A stretch of DNA of 64,000 nt from Alphaproteobacteria bacterium HT1-32 (GCA_009649675.1 WJPL01000001.1:1-64000), one strand, 5' to 3'; positions 44,562 through 54,811 are shown, numbered from the stretch's first letter. A program made the numbers and translations. Notes: a model not told the origin generated them from the sequence alone.

Positions 44562-45362
44562 ATGGCAGACAACAGCTCTGGTGGCGGCACGTCAATCGAC
44601 CTCGCGACAATACTGGGACTTCTCGGTGCTTTCGGGCTGATCATCTCGGCCATGGTGCTGGGCGGTTCTCCCGGTTCATTTGTAGATATACCCTCAATCC
44701 TGATCGTCATCGGCGGGACATTCGCAGTTACGATGGTCAGTTTTTCCATTTCCGAGATGCTTCGCGCCGGCGTGGTTATCGGGAAAACCTTTGTCGCAAC
44801 CCAGTATGACCCGAGCGGGGCCGCCAATCAGGTGATGCAGCTGTCTGAACTGGCCCGCAAGAAAGGCGTTCTGGCATTGCAGGGGGTTGTTGAAGGGCTG
44901 AACGAGACACCGTTTCTGCACAAGGCCATTTCGATGGTCGTCGATGGTACGCCGGGCGATGAAGTTGAACTTGTGATGCGGCGTGATCTCAACTCTACCA
45001 TCTCACGCCATCAGAAAAGTGCGGCAGTCCTGAAGCGGGCAGCCGAAGTTTCCCCGGCCATGGGTCTGATCGGTACATTGATCGGGCTGGTTCAGATGCT
45101 GGGTAATCTGGATGACCCCTCGACCATCGGTCCCAGCATGGCCGTTGCCCTGCTGACCACATTCTACGGCGCCATTCTGGCGAACATGGTGTTCTCGCCG
45201 CTGGCATCGAAACTGGAAAAAAATTCGGACGAAGAAATGGTCGTCAATCAGGTCTATCTGTTGGGGGCCGGGTCGATCGGTCGCCAGGAAAACCCCCGGC
45301 GTCTGGAACTTCTTATCAACAGTCTGCTGCCACCTTCGCAGCGCATCACGTATTTTGACTAG
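44562..45362 (+). CDS. motA: Flagellar stator protein MotA/PomA
   Basis: The 266-residue protein has four membrane helices and MotA family features: GTFAVTMVSFS, a large cytoplasmic loop, SPAMGLIGTLIGLVQMLGNLDDPSTIGPSMAVALLTTFYG (described in part). It is nearer the PomA/MotA family than TolQ/ExbB. It forms the ion-conducting stator with MotB, which is not encoded in this window. It lies between fliN and flbD. Confidence 0.88.
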   Translation: MADNSSGGGTSIDLATILGLLGAFGLIISAMVLGGSPGSFVDIPSILIVIGGTFAVTMVSFSISEMLRAGVVIGKTFVATQYDPSGAANQVMQLSELARKKGVLALQGVVEGLNETPFLHKAISMVVDGTPGDEVELVMRRDLNSTISRHQKSAAVLKRAAEVSPAMGLIGTLIGLVQMLGNLDDPSTIGPSMAVALLTTFYGAILANMVFSPLASKLEKNSDEEMVVNQVYLLGAGSIGRQENPRRLELLINSLLPPSQRITYFD

Positions 45363-45377
45363 GGGCTTCTGAAGGCA

Positions 45378-46697
45378 ATGCGTCTACTCATTATCGGTTC
45401 ACTTGGCGGACAGATCGGTGCAGCGAGCAAGATTGCGGTATCGCGCGGGGCAAAGGTTGTCCATGCCGATAACGTAGCCGAAGCGCTGAACGTGCTGCGG
45501 TCCGGTCAGGGTGCTGACCTGATCATGATCGACGTGAAGCAGAATATTGCGCAGCTGGTCGAAAGCCTCAAATCCGAGCGCATTTCTGCCACTGTTGTTG
45601 CCTGTGGCACAGAGAATGACAGCCAGGCCGCCGTCGGGGCAATCAAGGCCGGAGCGCAGGAATTTGTACCGCTGCCGCCTGATCCCGAACTGATGGCCGC
45701 CGTGTTCGAGGCCGTCGCGGAGGAAAGCCATGCGCTGATTGCCGCAGACAGCCGCATGCTGGAGACCATCCGCCTTGCCGAGCAGGTCGCCCCGACAGAG
45801 GCAACCATTCTGATTTCCGGAGAAAGCGGTACCGGTAAGGAAGTCATTGCGCATCACATTCACCGCAAAAGCCGGCGATCAAAAAACCGGTTTGTTGCCG
45901 TCAACTGCGCCGCCATTCCGGAAAACCTGCTGGAAAGTGAGCTTTTCGGCCATGAAAAGGGAGCCTTCACCGGCGCGGTTGCCCGCAGGCTTGGCAAGTT
46001 TGAGGAAGCCAATGGCGGCACCATGCTGCTCGACGAAATCAGCGAAATGGATATTCGCCTGCAGGCAAAGCTGCTGCGTGTCATTCAGGAACGCGAAATT
46101 GACCGGCTGGGCGGCACGAAGCCGGTCCGGGTGGATGTCCGGATTCTGGCAACGACGAACCGTGACCTGCAATCGGAAGTGCGTGAAGGACGTTTCCGGG
46201 AAGATCTTTATTTCCGCCTGAACGTCGTCAATCTGGCGATGCCGTCACTCCGCGACCGGCCCGCCGATATCGAAGTCCTGTCGACCCATTTCGCCCGGAA
46301 ATATGCCGAACTGAACCATATGCCGGAGCGGGCTATTGATCCCGGCGCCCTTACCATGCTGAAAAGTCACAGCTGGCCGGGAAATGTCCGGGAACTGGAA
46401 AATACAATCCATCGTGCCGTGATCATCACCACCGGTGACAGGATCGGGCCCGATTCAATCATGATCACCCCCTCATCCTCCTCTCAGCAGAAAGATACGG
46501 CAGACGGCACCACAGGTCTGGTTGGCCGGACCGTCGCAGATGTCGAACGTGACCTGATCATTGATACATTGCAGCACTGCGTCGGCAACCGGACGCATGC
46601 CGCGAACATTCTGGGCATTTCAATCCGGACGCTGCGAAACAAGCTGAATCTGTACAACGATCAGGGTGTTGCCGTACCAGCTCCCGGCGAAGGGTGA
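45378..46697 (+). CDS. flbD: Sigma-54-dependent flagellar regulator FlbD
   Basis: The 439-residue protein has an N-terminal receiver-like domain (D52 aligned), an AAA+ domain with Walker A GESGTGKE (148-155) and the sigma-54 contact loop GAFTGA (195-200), and a C-terminal Fis-type helix-turn-helix ([23 protein letters not shown], in part). In Caulobacter, FlbD activates late flagellar genes and represses early ones such as fliF. It lies in the same operon as fliF here. No clean -24/-12 sites were found in the window. Confidence 0.93.
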   Translation: MRLLIIGSLGGQIGAASKIAVSRGAKVVHADNVAEALNVLRSGQGADLIMIDVKQNIAQLVESLKSERISATVVACGTENDSQAAVGAIKAGAQEFVPLPPDPELMAAVFEAVAEESHALIAADSRMLETIRLAEQVAPTEATILISGESGTGKEVIAHHIHRKSRRSKNRFVAVNCAAIPENLLESELFGHEKGAFTGAVARRLGKFEEANGGTMLLDEISEMDIRLQAKLLRVIQEREIDRLGGTKPVRVDVRILATTNRDLQSEVREGRFREDLYFRLNVVNLAMPSLRDRPADIEVLSTHFARKYAELNHMPERAIDPGALTMLKSHSWPGNVRELENTIHRAVIITTGDRIGPDSIMITPSSSSQQKDTADGTTGLVGRTVADVERDLIIDTLQHCVGNRTHAANILGISIRTLRNKLNLYNDQGVAVPAPGEG

Positions 46698-46705
46698 GGT
46701 CGTGA

Positions 46706-48862
46706 ATGGCTGACGCCCTTCCCCAGACCGATAACCAGACACCGGAAGGTGGCGGCGCTGACGGTGGCGGTGTCAATTTCGACAGCCTGTTTGCCCGCGC
46801 ACAGGCTGCACTGCGCCGCGGTGATATTCTGCTGGCACTCGGCGTCATCCTGATTGTCGGCGTCCTGATCCTGCCCTTGCCGGTCTGGCTGCTGGATTTC
46901 AGTCTCGCGCTCTCCATCACCTTCTCGGTGATGATCCTGATGACCGCGATATTCATCGAAAAACCGCTCGAATTCAGTGCATTTCCGATGATCCTGCTGA
47001 TCGCGACCATGCTGCGGCTGGCACTCAACATGGCATCAACGCGGCTAATTCTGGCCAATGGTCATGAAGGTACGGCTGCTGCCGGAAAGGTTATTGAAGC
47101 CTTTGGCGACTTTGTCATGTCCGGCAATTTCGTGATTGGCATCATCGTTTTCGCGATTCTGGTGATCGTCAATTTCATCGTCATTACCAAAGGTTCCGGG
47201 CGTATCGCGGAAGTCACCGCACGCTTTACTCTCGATGCCATGCCCGGCAAGCAGATGGCCATTGATGCCGATCTTTCCTCCGGTCTGCTGGATGAAGAAG
47301 GTGCCCGCGCACGCCGCAAGCAGCTGGAAGAAGAAAGCAGCTTCTTCGGCGCGATGGATGGTGCCTCGAAATTTGTCCGGGGTGATGCGATTGCCGGATT
47401 GCTGATTACCTTCATCAATGTGATCGGCGGCATCATTATCGGCGTTGCCCAGCAGGACATGGCATTTTCTGATGCGGCCGATGCCTATACCCGTCTGACC
47501 GTGGGTGATGGCCTTGTAACGCAAATTCCGGCGCTGCTGGTCTCCGTCGGTGCGGGTATGCTGATCACCAAGGCCGGTGTAGAAGGCGGAGCCGAGAAAG
47601 CCGTCATCGGTCAGCTGACCAGTTATCCGAAGGTGCTGGGCATCAGTTCAGGCCTGCTGGCCTTCTTCGCCTTTCTTCCGGGTATGCCATTCGTTCCTTT
47701 CTCGCTGCTGGCCGGGGTCACCGGGATCAGTGCTTTCATGCTGGCCCGCCAGAAACGTGAAACCGCACTGCAACTTGCGCAGGAAGCCGAACGACGTCAG
47801 GAAGCCGAGCAGCAGGCCCCTGTAGAGGACGAACCGATTTCCACAGCGCTCCGTATTGATCTGGTTCGTCTTGAACTGGGATATGGTCTGCTGAGCATGA
47901 TCAACAGCCCGCGTGGCCAGAAACTGACCGATCAGGTCAAGGCACTGCGGCGACAGCTGGCTTCCGAAATGGGCTTTGTCATGCCGAGTGTCCGCATTCA
48001 GGACAACATGCAGCTTGGCGCAAACAATTACGTCATCCGGGTCAAGGAGATCGAGGCCGGACGCGGTGATTTGCGGCCCAATATGCTGCTGGTGATGGAC
48101 CCGCGGGGTGATGACATCACAATCCCCGGTGAAAAAACGACTGAGCCGACCTTTGGCCTTCCCGCCACCTGGATTGACATGGCGAACCGGGAAGAAGCCA
48201 TGTTCCGCGGTTATACGGTCGTTGATCCGTCAACAGTCATCACCACCCATATCACCGAAGTCATCAAAGACAACATGTCGGAACTGTTGTCGCACAGCGA
48301 AACCCAGAAGCTGCTTGATGAACTCGACAAGGAACAGCAGAAACTGGTCGCTGACCTTGTGCCCGGCCAGATCACGGTTGGTGGTATCCAGCGTGTTCTC
48401 CAGAATCTGCTGAAGGAACGCGTGTCAGTCCGCGATCTGCCGACCATACTGGAAGGGATATCGGAAACATCAGGGCACACACGCAATATCATGCAGATAA
48501 CCGAGCATGTCCGGACCCGGCTGGCGCGACAGATCAGCGACATGAACCTGAACGCGGATGGCGTGGTGCCGCTTGTCACCCTGTCACCGCAGTGGGAACA
48601 GGCATTTGCCGAATCCCTCATCGGTCAGGGCGACGATCGCCAGCTTGCGATGCCACCCAGCCAGTTGCAGGATTTCATTGCAAAGGTACGCCAGACCTTT
48701 GAACATTTTGCCATGATGGGCGAAACGCCAGCTTTGCTGACCAGCCCGGCAATCCGCCCCTATGTGCGATCGATCATCGAGCGCTTCAGGCCTGTTACAA
48801 CCGTCATGTCCCAGAATGAAATCCACCCGAAAGCGCGCATACGCACGCTGGGTCAGGTCTAG
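46706..48862 (+). CDS. flhA: Flagellar export apparatus protein FlhA
   Basis: The 718-residue protein has about eight N-terminal membrane helices and a large cytoplasmic domain. Its family segments include LALNMASTRLIL, GRIAEVTARFTLDAMPGKQMAIDADLSSG (in part) and RDLPTILEGIS. It forms the nonameric ring of the export gate. It is followed closely by flhF and flhG. Confidence 0.97.
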   Translation: MADALPQTDNQTPEGGGADGGGVNFDSLFARAQAALRRGDILLALGVILIVGVLILPLPVWLLDFSLALSITFSVMILMTAIFIEKPLEFSAFPMILLIATMLRLALNMASTRLILANGHEGTAAAGKVIEAFGDFVMSGNFVIGIIVFAILVIVNFIVITKGSGRIAEVTARFTLDAMPGKQMAIDADLSSGLLDEEGARARRKQLEEESSFFGAMDGASKFVRGDAIAGLLITFINVIGGIIIGVAQQDMAFSDAADAYTRLTVGDGLVTQIPALLVSVGAGMLITKAGVEGGAEKAVIGQLTSYPKVLGISSGLLAFFAFLPGMPFVPFSLLAGVTGISAFMLARQKRETALQLAQEAERRQEAEQQAPVEDEPISTALRIDLVRLELGYGLLSMINSPRGQKLTDQVKALRRQLASEMGFVMPSVRIQDNMQLGANNYVIRVKEIEAGRGDLRPNMLLVMDPRGDDITIPGEKTTEPTFGLPATWIDMANREEAMFRGYTVVDPSTVITTHITEVIKDNMSELLSHSETQKLLDELDKEQQKLVADLVPGQITVGGIQRVLQNLLKERVSVRDLPTILEGISETSGHTRNIMQITEHVRTRLARQISDMNLNADGVVPLVTLSPQWEQAFAESLIGQGDDRQLAMPPSQLQDFIAKVRQTFEHFAMMGETPALLTSPAIRPYVRSIIERFRPVTTVMSQNEIHPKARIRTLGQV

Positions 48863-48874
48863 GGTGAACCGGTC

Positions 48875-49861
48875 ATGCGCTTGAAAACCTTCACAGCAAT
48901 AGACATGGCAGATGCCATGCGGCTTGTCCGGCTGGAAATGGGTGATGATGCCATCATCGTCTCGACCCAGAAGGGTATCGACGGCTCTGGCGTGCGTGTC
49001 ACGGCAGCCCTTGAACCATCGACCGGCCCGGCCAAGGAGACCGAAGAAAAACCACGGACGCAGCAGCCCGCGGCCATCGATTCCATCCGCCGGACGCTGG
49101 ATGCCCATAACGCCCCGCCCCGGCTGGTTGACAGGCTGCTGAATGCGGCCCGCCAGATCGAGGTGGAAGATCCGGTAATGGCACTGGCCGGCGCGCTGGA
49201 GGCCGGATTTACTTTTGCCCCCATTCCACAGGATGCCGCGCCGAAGCCCTTTATGCTGATCGGCCCTCACGGTGTCGGCAAAACAGTAACCGTAGCCAAG
49301 CTGGCAGCCCGGGCCATGCTGGCCGGCAACCCGGTTCGTGTCATTACCACCGACACCACCAGCGCCGGTGCCATTGCCCGGCTGGACGCCTTCACCAAGA
49401 TCATGAGCATCCGGCTGGAAACCGCCGAAAGCGCCGCTGCACTCGCCAAATTGCTGCAAAGCCGCACCGGCAACGAACTGACCTTCATCGACAGCACCGC
49501 CGGCAATCCGTTCAACCGCATGGATATGGCCGATCTGGCAGATTACTTCACCGCCTCGGAACTGGAACCCGTTCTGGTGCTGGCGGCCGGTGGCGATCCG
49601 CTGGAATCAGCCGAAATCGGTGAAGCCTATGCCGGACTGGGTGCAACAAGATTACTGGCCACCCGTCTCGACATGACCCGGCGACTGGGCAGCCTGCTCA
49701 GTGCTGCCGATGCCGGGCGCATGATGTTCTGCGATGTCTGCGCCACACCCCAGGTAGCCAACGGCGTCAGCCCGATCAACCCGGTCGTTCTGGCACAATT
49801 GCTAATGCCCGATTATCAACAGTCAACTTCGAGTTACTCCCTCGATGAGGCCCTATCATGA
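48875..49861 (+). CDS. flhF: Flagellar placement GTPase FlhF (short, divergent)
   Basis: FlhF is an SRP-type GTPase that sets the site of polar flagella. The 328-residue protein has the N-terminal MRLKTFTAIDMADAMRLVR segment and a G domain with P-loop GPHGVGKTVT (K136). The usual DTAG motif reads IDSTAGN and the TKLD motif reads TRLD. The basic middle part is short. Its ATGA overlaps the flhG start. Together they suggest polar flagellation. Confidence 0.9.
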   Translation: MRLKTFTAIDMADAMRLVRLEMGDDAIIVSTQKGIDGSGVRVTAALEPSTGPAKETEEKPRTQQPAAIDSIRRTLDAHNAPPRLVDRLLNAARQIEVEDPVMALAGALEAGFTFAPIPQDAAPKPFMLIGPHGVGKTVTVAKLAARAMLAGNPVRVITTDTTSAGAIARLDAFTKIMSIRLETAESAAALAKLLQSRTGNELTFIDSTAGNPFNRMDMADLADYFTASELEPVLVLAAGGDPLESAEIGEAYAGLGATRLLATRLDMTRRLGSLLSAADAGRMMFCDVCATPQVANGVSPINPVVLAQLLMPDYQQSTSSYSLDEALS

Positions 49862-50652
49862 GTACTGTCACACCACTCGCGCCAAGAACCAATGCCCGGC
49901 CACGAGGCCGCAATCTGGTTGCTATCGCATCCGGTAAGGGCGGCGTCGGAAAGACGCTCTTTGCCATCAGCCTGAGCCATGCGCTCGCACGCGCCGGACG
50001 CAAGGTCCTGCTGTTCGACGGAGACCTTGGACTGGCCAACGTGGATATTCAGCTTGGCCTGATGCCAAAGCATGACCTCGGCGGTGTAATTGCTGGCCGG
50101 ATGTCACTCAATCAGGCGGTTCTGCCGTTTGATGACGGTGGATTTGATATCATCTCCGGGCGTTCCGGTTCCGGCAGCCTTGTTGATCTGCCGGTTGGAC
50201 GTCTGCAGGGGCTCGGTGACGACCTGACCCTGATGGCGGCCAATTACGATCATGTCATCATTGACCTCGGGGCGGGTGTCGAAAAGACGGTCCGGGCCCT
50301 GACCAATAATGTCGGGGTCATTCTTGTGGTGACAACCGATGAGCCGACCTCTCTCACCGATGCCTATGCCTTTATCAAGGTGACCCATATGGATCAGCCG
50401 GATGCAGATATCCGGGTTGTCGTGAACATGTCGAACACGCCGAAGGAAGGCGAACGTACCTACAACACCCTGCTGAAAGCCTGTGAGGGTTTTCTGAAGT
50501 TCAGCCCGGCACTTGCCGGAACAGTTCGCCGCGATGACAAGGTCCGGTCTGCGATCCGCAGCCAGACCCCGTTGCTGATGCGCTATCCGAACACGGACGC
50601 CGCAGCAGATATCGAAGCCATCGCGACACGCCTGATCAAAGGCAGCGGCTGA
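49858..50652 (+). CDS. flhG: MinD/ParA-like flagellar number regulator FlhG (FleN/YlxH)
   Basis: The 264-residue ATPase has the deviant Walker A GKGGVGKT (26-33), LLFDGDLGLANVDIQLGL and the switch region DLGAG. It lacks the MinD membrane-targeting helix in clear form. It limits flagellar number with FlhF. Confidence 0.92.
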   Translation: MSTVTPLAPRTNARPRGRNLVAIASGKGGVGKTLFAISLSHALARAGRKVLLFDGDLGLANVDIQLGLMPKHDLGGVIAGRMSLNQAVLPFDDGGFDIISGRSGSGSLVDLPVGRLQGLGDDLTLMAANYDHVIIDLGAGVEKTVRALTNNVGVILVVTTDEPTSLTDAYAFIKVTHMDQPDADIRVVVNMSNTPKEGERTYNTLLKACEGFLKFSPALAGTVRRDDKVRSAIRSQTPLLMRYPNTDAAADIEAIATRLIKGSG

Positions 50653-50665
50653 GCATCCATCGGTC

Positions 50666-52171
50666 ATGGTGACAATAACCCCGCAGGCCCTGCCCCAGCC
50701 CGTTCCGGGAACAACGTCGCCAAATCCTGTTGTTACCTTCAGCAATCCGGCGGCGGCACTTGCTGCACTGGGCGGTAATACTGCGGTCCAGGTTGCGGTA
50801 ACGGCCAGTCAGCCGACATCAGCAGGAGCCGTCCTTCTGTTACAGGTTGCCGGTCAGTCTGTGGAAGTCCGCAGTCCGGTCACTCTGGCGCCGGGTACCC
50901 AGGCTGAACTGAAACTTCTGCCCGCCGCCAACGGCACAAAGGCCCAGCTGGTTTTGCCGGATACCGGCAAGACAGCCGGCAATTCCGGCGGCACATCCTC
51001 CGCTGCCAGATCAGATGGCAATCCCGCAATCGTCACCATCAGGGGTACCTTGCAGGCCACGGTCATCCGTCCGGCAGCCGGTGTCTCGTCACCGGCAGCT
51101 CCTTCTGCCTCAACGGCGGCAGCTACCGGTACGCCTCCTGCCGCGACAGGCGCAACAACCGCATCAGGCGCACCTCCGGCGACACCGACCGCAACAACCA
51201 CTCCGCCGCTCCCGACCGGAAGCAATGTCGCTCCGGCATCGACAGCCGCAGCCCCTGCGGTAACCCCACAGACATTCGTCCCGGGAAGTATGCTTACAGT
51301 GCGTCCGTTACCCGCCGGTTCATCTGCCTTATCTGCTGCAACAACAGTTCTGACAGCAACTGTTGCCAGTACCAGCTCCGGCGGGACCAGCTTGCTGACA
51401 TCGCCAGCAGGCACCCTGTCGCTCAATCTGCCGGATGCACCGCCTCCCGGCGGTCAGGTCCGGCTGGAAATTCTTGAGATCCTGCCCGCCCCCCTGACAA
51501 ACAGTCCGGTATTATCAGCCTCCGGTCTGCGCGGACTGGGCGATACCCTGTTGCAGGTCATGCAGGTGCTGTCCCGAACGAATCCGGATGCCGCGCGTGA
51601 GCTGGCCTCCCGCCTGCCACAGGCCAGCCCCGAACTGGCGGCCAACATTACACGGATGATCAGCGGTCTGCGTCTGGGACAGGCCGGCCCGGTCATCGGC
51701 GACACAGTCATGCAGATACTGGAAAGAAGCGGGCGTGGCGGACTGCTCAGCCGTATCCGGGAAGACGTGCGGACTGCCCGGCAAACCGGCGGTGAAAACA
51801 ATGACTGGCGAAGTTACCAGTTACCATTTCTCAATGGACAGGAGATTGAGCCCATCAGGCTCCATCTCCACCACCCGGAAGATGACGACGGCAAACCTGA
51901 TCCGGATCAGGCAACGAAACGCTTTCTGATTGATCTCGACCTCAGCAATATCGGCCCGCTGCAAATTGACGGGTTGATCGGCGACCAGAGTCTTGATCTG
52001 ATCCTGCGCACCACCATGCCGATGCCCGGCAATTTCATGGATGATCTGAACCTGATCTATATCACTGCACTGGAAGCTGTCGGAAAAACCGGACGGCTGA
52101 CCTTCCGCCATGACGAGCCCCTGATTGAAATTCAGCCGACAGCAGAATCAAGACCGGGAATTTTTGTCTGA
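50666..52171 (+). CDS. Pro/Ala/Thr-rich protein, FliK-like
   Basis: The 501-residue protein has a low-complexity middle (about 100-240) rich in Pro, Ala and Thr, then a folded C-terminal part (about 370-490). That part resembles the FliK hook-length-control C-domain, with RSYQLPFLNGQEIEPIRLHL and GKTGRLTFRHDEPLIEI. FliK-type proteins have this shape: long disordered ruler and a compact switch domain that meets FlhB. It follows flhG by 13 bases. Similarity is by pattern, so FliK is a proposal; no better candidate is in the window. Confidence 0.55.
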   Translation: MVTITPQALPQPVPGTTSPNPVVTFSNPAAALAALGGNTAVQVAVTASQPTSAGAVLLLQVAGQSVEVRSPVTLAPGTQAELKLLPAANGTKAQLVLPDTGKTAGNSGGTSSAARSDGNPAIVTIRGTLQATVIRPAAGVSSPAAPSASTAAATGTPPAATGATTASGAPPATPTATTTPPLPTGSNVAPASTAAAPAVTPQTFVPGSMLTVRPLPAGSSALSAATTVLTATVASTSSGGTSLLTSPAGTLSLNLPDAPPPGGQVRLEILEILPAPLTNSPVLSASGLRGLGDTLLQVMQVLSRTNPDAARELASRLPQASPELAANITRMISGLRLGQAGPVIGDTVMQILERSGRGGLLSRIREDVRTARQTGGENNDWRSYQLPFLNGQEIEPIRLHLHHPEDDDGKPDPDQATKRFLIDLDLSNIGPLQIDGLIGDQSLDLILRTTMPMPGNFMDDLNLIYITALEAVGKTGRLTFRHDEPLIEIQPTAESRPGIFV

Positions 52172-52533
52172 TGGAGACCTTTGAACGCCGTGCCTTGCTG
52201 GCCTGTGCCCCCAATCCGGCCGTACATCGGGATTATATTGTCAGTCTTACCGGCCAGTTGCCCGGCATTACCGTGAAAATTCATTATGTGCCGGATCGTG
52301 AAATCATCATGCGGGACTCGCTGATCCGATACCTTCAGGCAATTGAACGGCTTGACTGGACCGGCATTGAATCTATCGGTGTCACGGTGATGGAAGATTT
52401 CTTTGATGTCTCGATCGCCCGCTGGACAATGGTAACGCTGCAGCAGACCGATGGTGATGCGGCAATTGAATTCATGGCCGAAGACCGGCAACCAAACTGG
52501 AATAACACACGGCTGCTGGAACGGTTGCGATAG
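52171..52533 (+). CDS. Degenerate QueF-like (T-fold) protein of unknown function
   Basis: The 120-residue protein resembles part of QueF, the preQ0 reductase. A region LLACAPNPAVHRDY (C12, D21) recalls the catalytic Cys/Asp loop, then KIHYVPDREIIMRDSLIRYL aligns with the QueF substrate motif. There the Glu that grips the base is Met47, and the spacing from Cys to Asp is nine rather than seven residues. The NADPH-binding part is missing, so reduction of preQ0 is unlikely. Its start overlaps the stop of the FliK-like gene, placing it in the flagellar operon. Confidence 0.6.
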   Translation: METFERRALLACAPNPAVHRDYIVSLTGQLPGITVKIHYVPDREIIMRDSLIRYLQAIERLDWTGIESIGVTVMEDFFDVSIARWTMVTLQQTDGDAAIEFMAEDRQPNWNNTRLLERLR

Positions 52534-52559
52534 GCAGGAACTCTGAGAGGGAGAAAGCA

Positions 52560-53570
52560 ATGACCACACAACGATGGAAACGAAGACCTGAGGGCTCAAC
52601 CTGGGGCGATTTTGGTGAAGATGACCAGCAGGGCAGAATGAATCTGCTGACACCAGAGGTGGTCCGCAGCGCCATATCCGAGGTACAGGAGGGCGTCACC
52701 TTTTGCCTGAGCCTGCCACTGGATCTGCCGGGCGGCGACAGTGTGAACAGCAAGCGCAAGCCACCTGAACTGCGCCCGGTATTCGTTGGCGATGACGTCT
52801 ATTCAAACTATCGCTGGAGTGAACGCATTCCCGGCAACCATGACATCAGCAGCGACGAAGCGGTTCTGCTACACAGCCAGTATTCAACCCAATGGGATAG
52901 CCTGGCCCATATCGGGGCCGAGTTTGATGCCGACGGGGATGGCGTGCCCGAAGCCCTGTATTACAACGGATTTCGTGCCGGAGAAGATATTCACAGCCCC
53001 TACGAAGGCGGCGCCCGTGCACTCAGCATCGACAATATGGCAACAGCCTGCGTCCAGACCCGCGGTGTCATGATCGACGCCCGGCGTCATCTTGGCGATG
53101 CCCGTACAGCCATTGATATGGACGGCCTCCAGCAGATCATGGATACCGATGGTATTGATGTTCGCGAAGGCGACATGCTCTGCCTTCATACCGGGTTTGC
53201 CACCATGATCATGGAAATGGCAGGTAATCCGGATGCAGCAAAACTCCACAGTTCCTGTGCCGTGCTGAATGGCCGTGACGACAGACTGCTGCGTTGGATC
53301 AGTGACACCGGCATTGTTGCGATTGCTTCCGACAATATGGCAGTTGAAGACTCCCATGGCACTGGTGGCGCAGAAGATGGCGGTTCCCGGCTTCCCCTGC
53401 ATCACCATTGCCTGTTCAAACTTGGCGTACATCTCGGGGAACTCTGGTATTTTGAAGATCTGGCGAAGGCCCTGGTTGACCGTAAGCGCAACAGCTTCCT
53501 GATCACGGCCCCGCCACTACGCCTGCCCGGCGCCGTTGGTTCGCCGGTAACCCCTGTCGCGACCATTTGA
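52560..53570 (+). CDS. Cyclase family protein (kynurenine formamidase-like fold)
   Basis: The 336-residue protein belongs to the cyclase family of metal-dependent hydrolases. The metal-site segment reads HSQYSTQWDSLAHIG, a variant of the classic HxGTHxDxPxH, with late conserved parts DGDMLCLHTGFA and IASDNMAVED. Members act on formylkynurenine, isatin or cyclic esters. The substrate is not clear. It is 26 bases after the QueF-like gene, but the content is unlike flagellar genes. Confidence 0.82.
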   Translation: MTTQRWKRRPEGSTWGDFGEDDQQGRMNLLTPEVVRSAISEVQEGVTFCLSLPLDLPGGDSVNSKRKPPELRPVFVGDDVYSNYRWSERIPGNHDISSDEAVLLHSQYSTQWDSLAHIGAEFDADGDGVPEALYYNGFRAGEDIHSPYEGGARALSIDNMATACVQTRGVMIDARRHLGDARTAIDMDGLQQIMDTDGIDVREGDMLCLHTGFATMIMEMAGNPDAAKLHSSCAVLNGRDDRLLRWISDTGIVAIASDNMAVEDSHGTGGAEDGGSRLPLHHHCLFKLGVHLGELWYFEDLAKALVDRKRNSFLITAPPLRLPGAVGSPVTPVATI

Positions 53571-53637
53571 CTATTTGGCAGTTGCCGGGAATTTCCGCTA
53601 TCGTCTCCGCATCGGGGAAGAATAATTCGGGGATGTT

Positions 53638-54126
53638 ATGAGCGGACTACTATCGAGCCTGACAAACGCCTATCAGGAAATGCTGGAACGGCACCGTAAT
53701 CTGCCCTTTCTGAAGGCAGTGATGGCGTCCAGCGCGATCATGGCAATTGCCGACGGGGAAGTTACCTTCAACGAACGTGTACGAATTGACCAGATTCTTG
53801 AAACGCTCGACAAGCTTGCGGTTTTTGACCCCCATGAAGGGGTTGATCTGTTCAATGATTATATTGAGGGGATCAAGGAAAACTCTGCCGCCGGGCACGA
53901 ACGTTGCTGGGAAGATATCCACGCCGCGGTTGAGGATATCGAAACAGCCGCTCTGATGCTGCGGATATGCCTCGCCATCTGTGCTTCGGATGGCGAGGTC
54001 AACCTGCCGGAGCAGATCGCTGTTGTGACCCTTTGTAGCCGGCTTGGTGTCGAGCCGAAGGATTGTGGTCTTTATACAGACCTGACAGCCGAAGAGTTTC
54101 TGGCACAGTCCATCAAACAACCCTGA
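53638..54126 (+). CDS. TerB-like protein
   Basis: The 162-residue protein has the TerB helical domain with two acidic repeats: MAIADGEVTFNERVRIDQIL and AICASDGEVNLPEQIAVV. TerB domains may bind metal ions at the inner face of the membrane. Here the gene stands alone without other ter genes, so a general stress role is only a guess. Confidence 0.8.
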   Translation: MSGLLSSLTNAYQEMLERHRNLPFLKAVMASSAIMAIADGEVTFNERVRIDQILETLDKLAVFDPHEGVDLFNDYIEGIKENSAAGHERCWEDIHAAVEDIETAALMLRICLAICASDGEVNLPEQIAVVTLCSRLGVEPKDCGLYTDLTAEEFLAQSIKQP

Positions 54127-54190
54127 AATCGACAAGCTTCTGACATCAGGCAATGCGCAGGGTATCCCCTCGTAATCAAAGGACAGTACC

Positions 54191-54793
54191 ATGCCATCCG
54201 TTGCCATACTGACGCTGCCTGAATTCAATGAAGTCGACAGTTTTGTCGCCTACCACATGCTGAACCGGGCACCGGAGGTTGATGCTTTTCTTGCCGGGCC
54301 GGAACCGGAGGTCGTTTCCTTCTTCGGCACACGGGTTCATATCGACCACAGTCTGGAAGACGCCCTGAAAGCCGATGCAGTCATTGTCGGCAGTGGCCGT
54401 CTGACCAGAAAGTTTGCCGCTAATAACGATTTCCTGACCGCGCTGAAATTCAGACCAGATCAGCAGATCGTCGCGTCACAATGTTCGGGGGCGCTGATTC
54501 TGGCAAAACTCGGTTTGCTGCAAGGACTACCGGTCTGCACCGACAACATGACCCGACCCTGGATCGAGGAGATGGGACTTACCGTGCTCGACAGAACCCT
54601 TGCGGTGGACGGAAATATTGCCACTGCCGGGGGATGTCTCGGCGCACAGCAACTGGCGGCCTGGATACTTTGCCGCCTGGTTGGCGAAGCTGCCGCCCGC
54701 GATGCCCTGGCATATGTTGCGCCCATCGGCGAGGGCGATAATTTTGTCGATAATCTGGTCAAAGCCGCAACACAGGCTGATCAGAGCCGGTGA
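54191..54793 (+). CDS. DJ-1/PfpI family protein
   Basis: The 200-residue protein has the family nucleophile elbow in VASQCSGALILAKLG, with the conserved Cys, and a late TAGGCLGAQQLAAW stretch. Family members include chaperone/deglycase-like proteins and isocyanide hydratases; the function here is not set by sequence. It converges with fliJ. Confidence 0.83.
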   Translation: MPSVAILTLPEFNEVDSFVAYHMLNRAPEVDAFLAGPEPEVVSFFGTRVHIDHSLEDALKADAVIVGSGRLTRKFAANNDFLTALKFRPDQQIVASQCSGALILAKLGLLQGLPVCTDNMTRPWIEEMGLTVLDRTLAVDGNIATAGGCLGAQQLAAWILCRLVGEAAARDALAYVAPIGEGDNFVDNLVKAATQADQSR

Positions 54794-54811
54794 ACAAGGC
54801 CGGCGCGCAGC

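Noticed and set aside
48584-49459. A 291-codon minus-strand frame
   Set aside because: Antisense to flhA and flhF; His/Gly/Asp-rich shadow.
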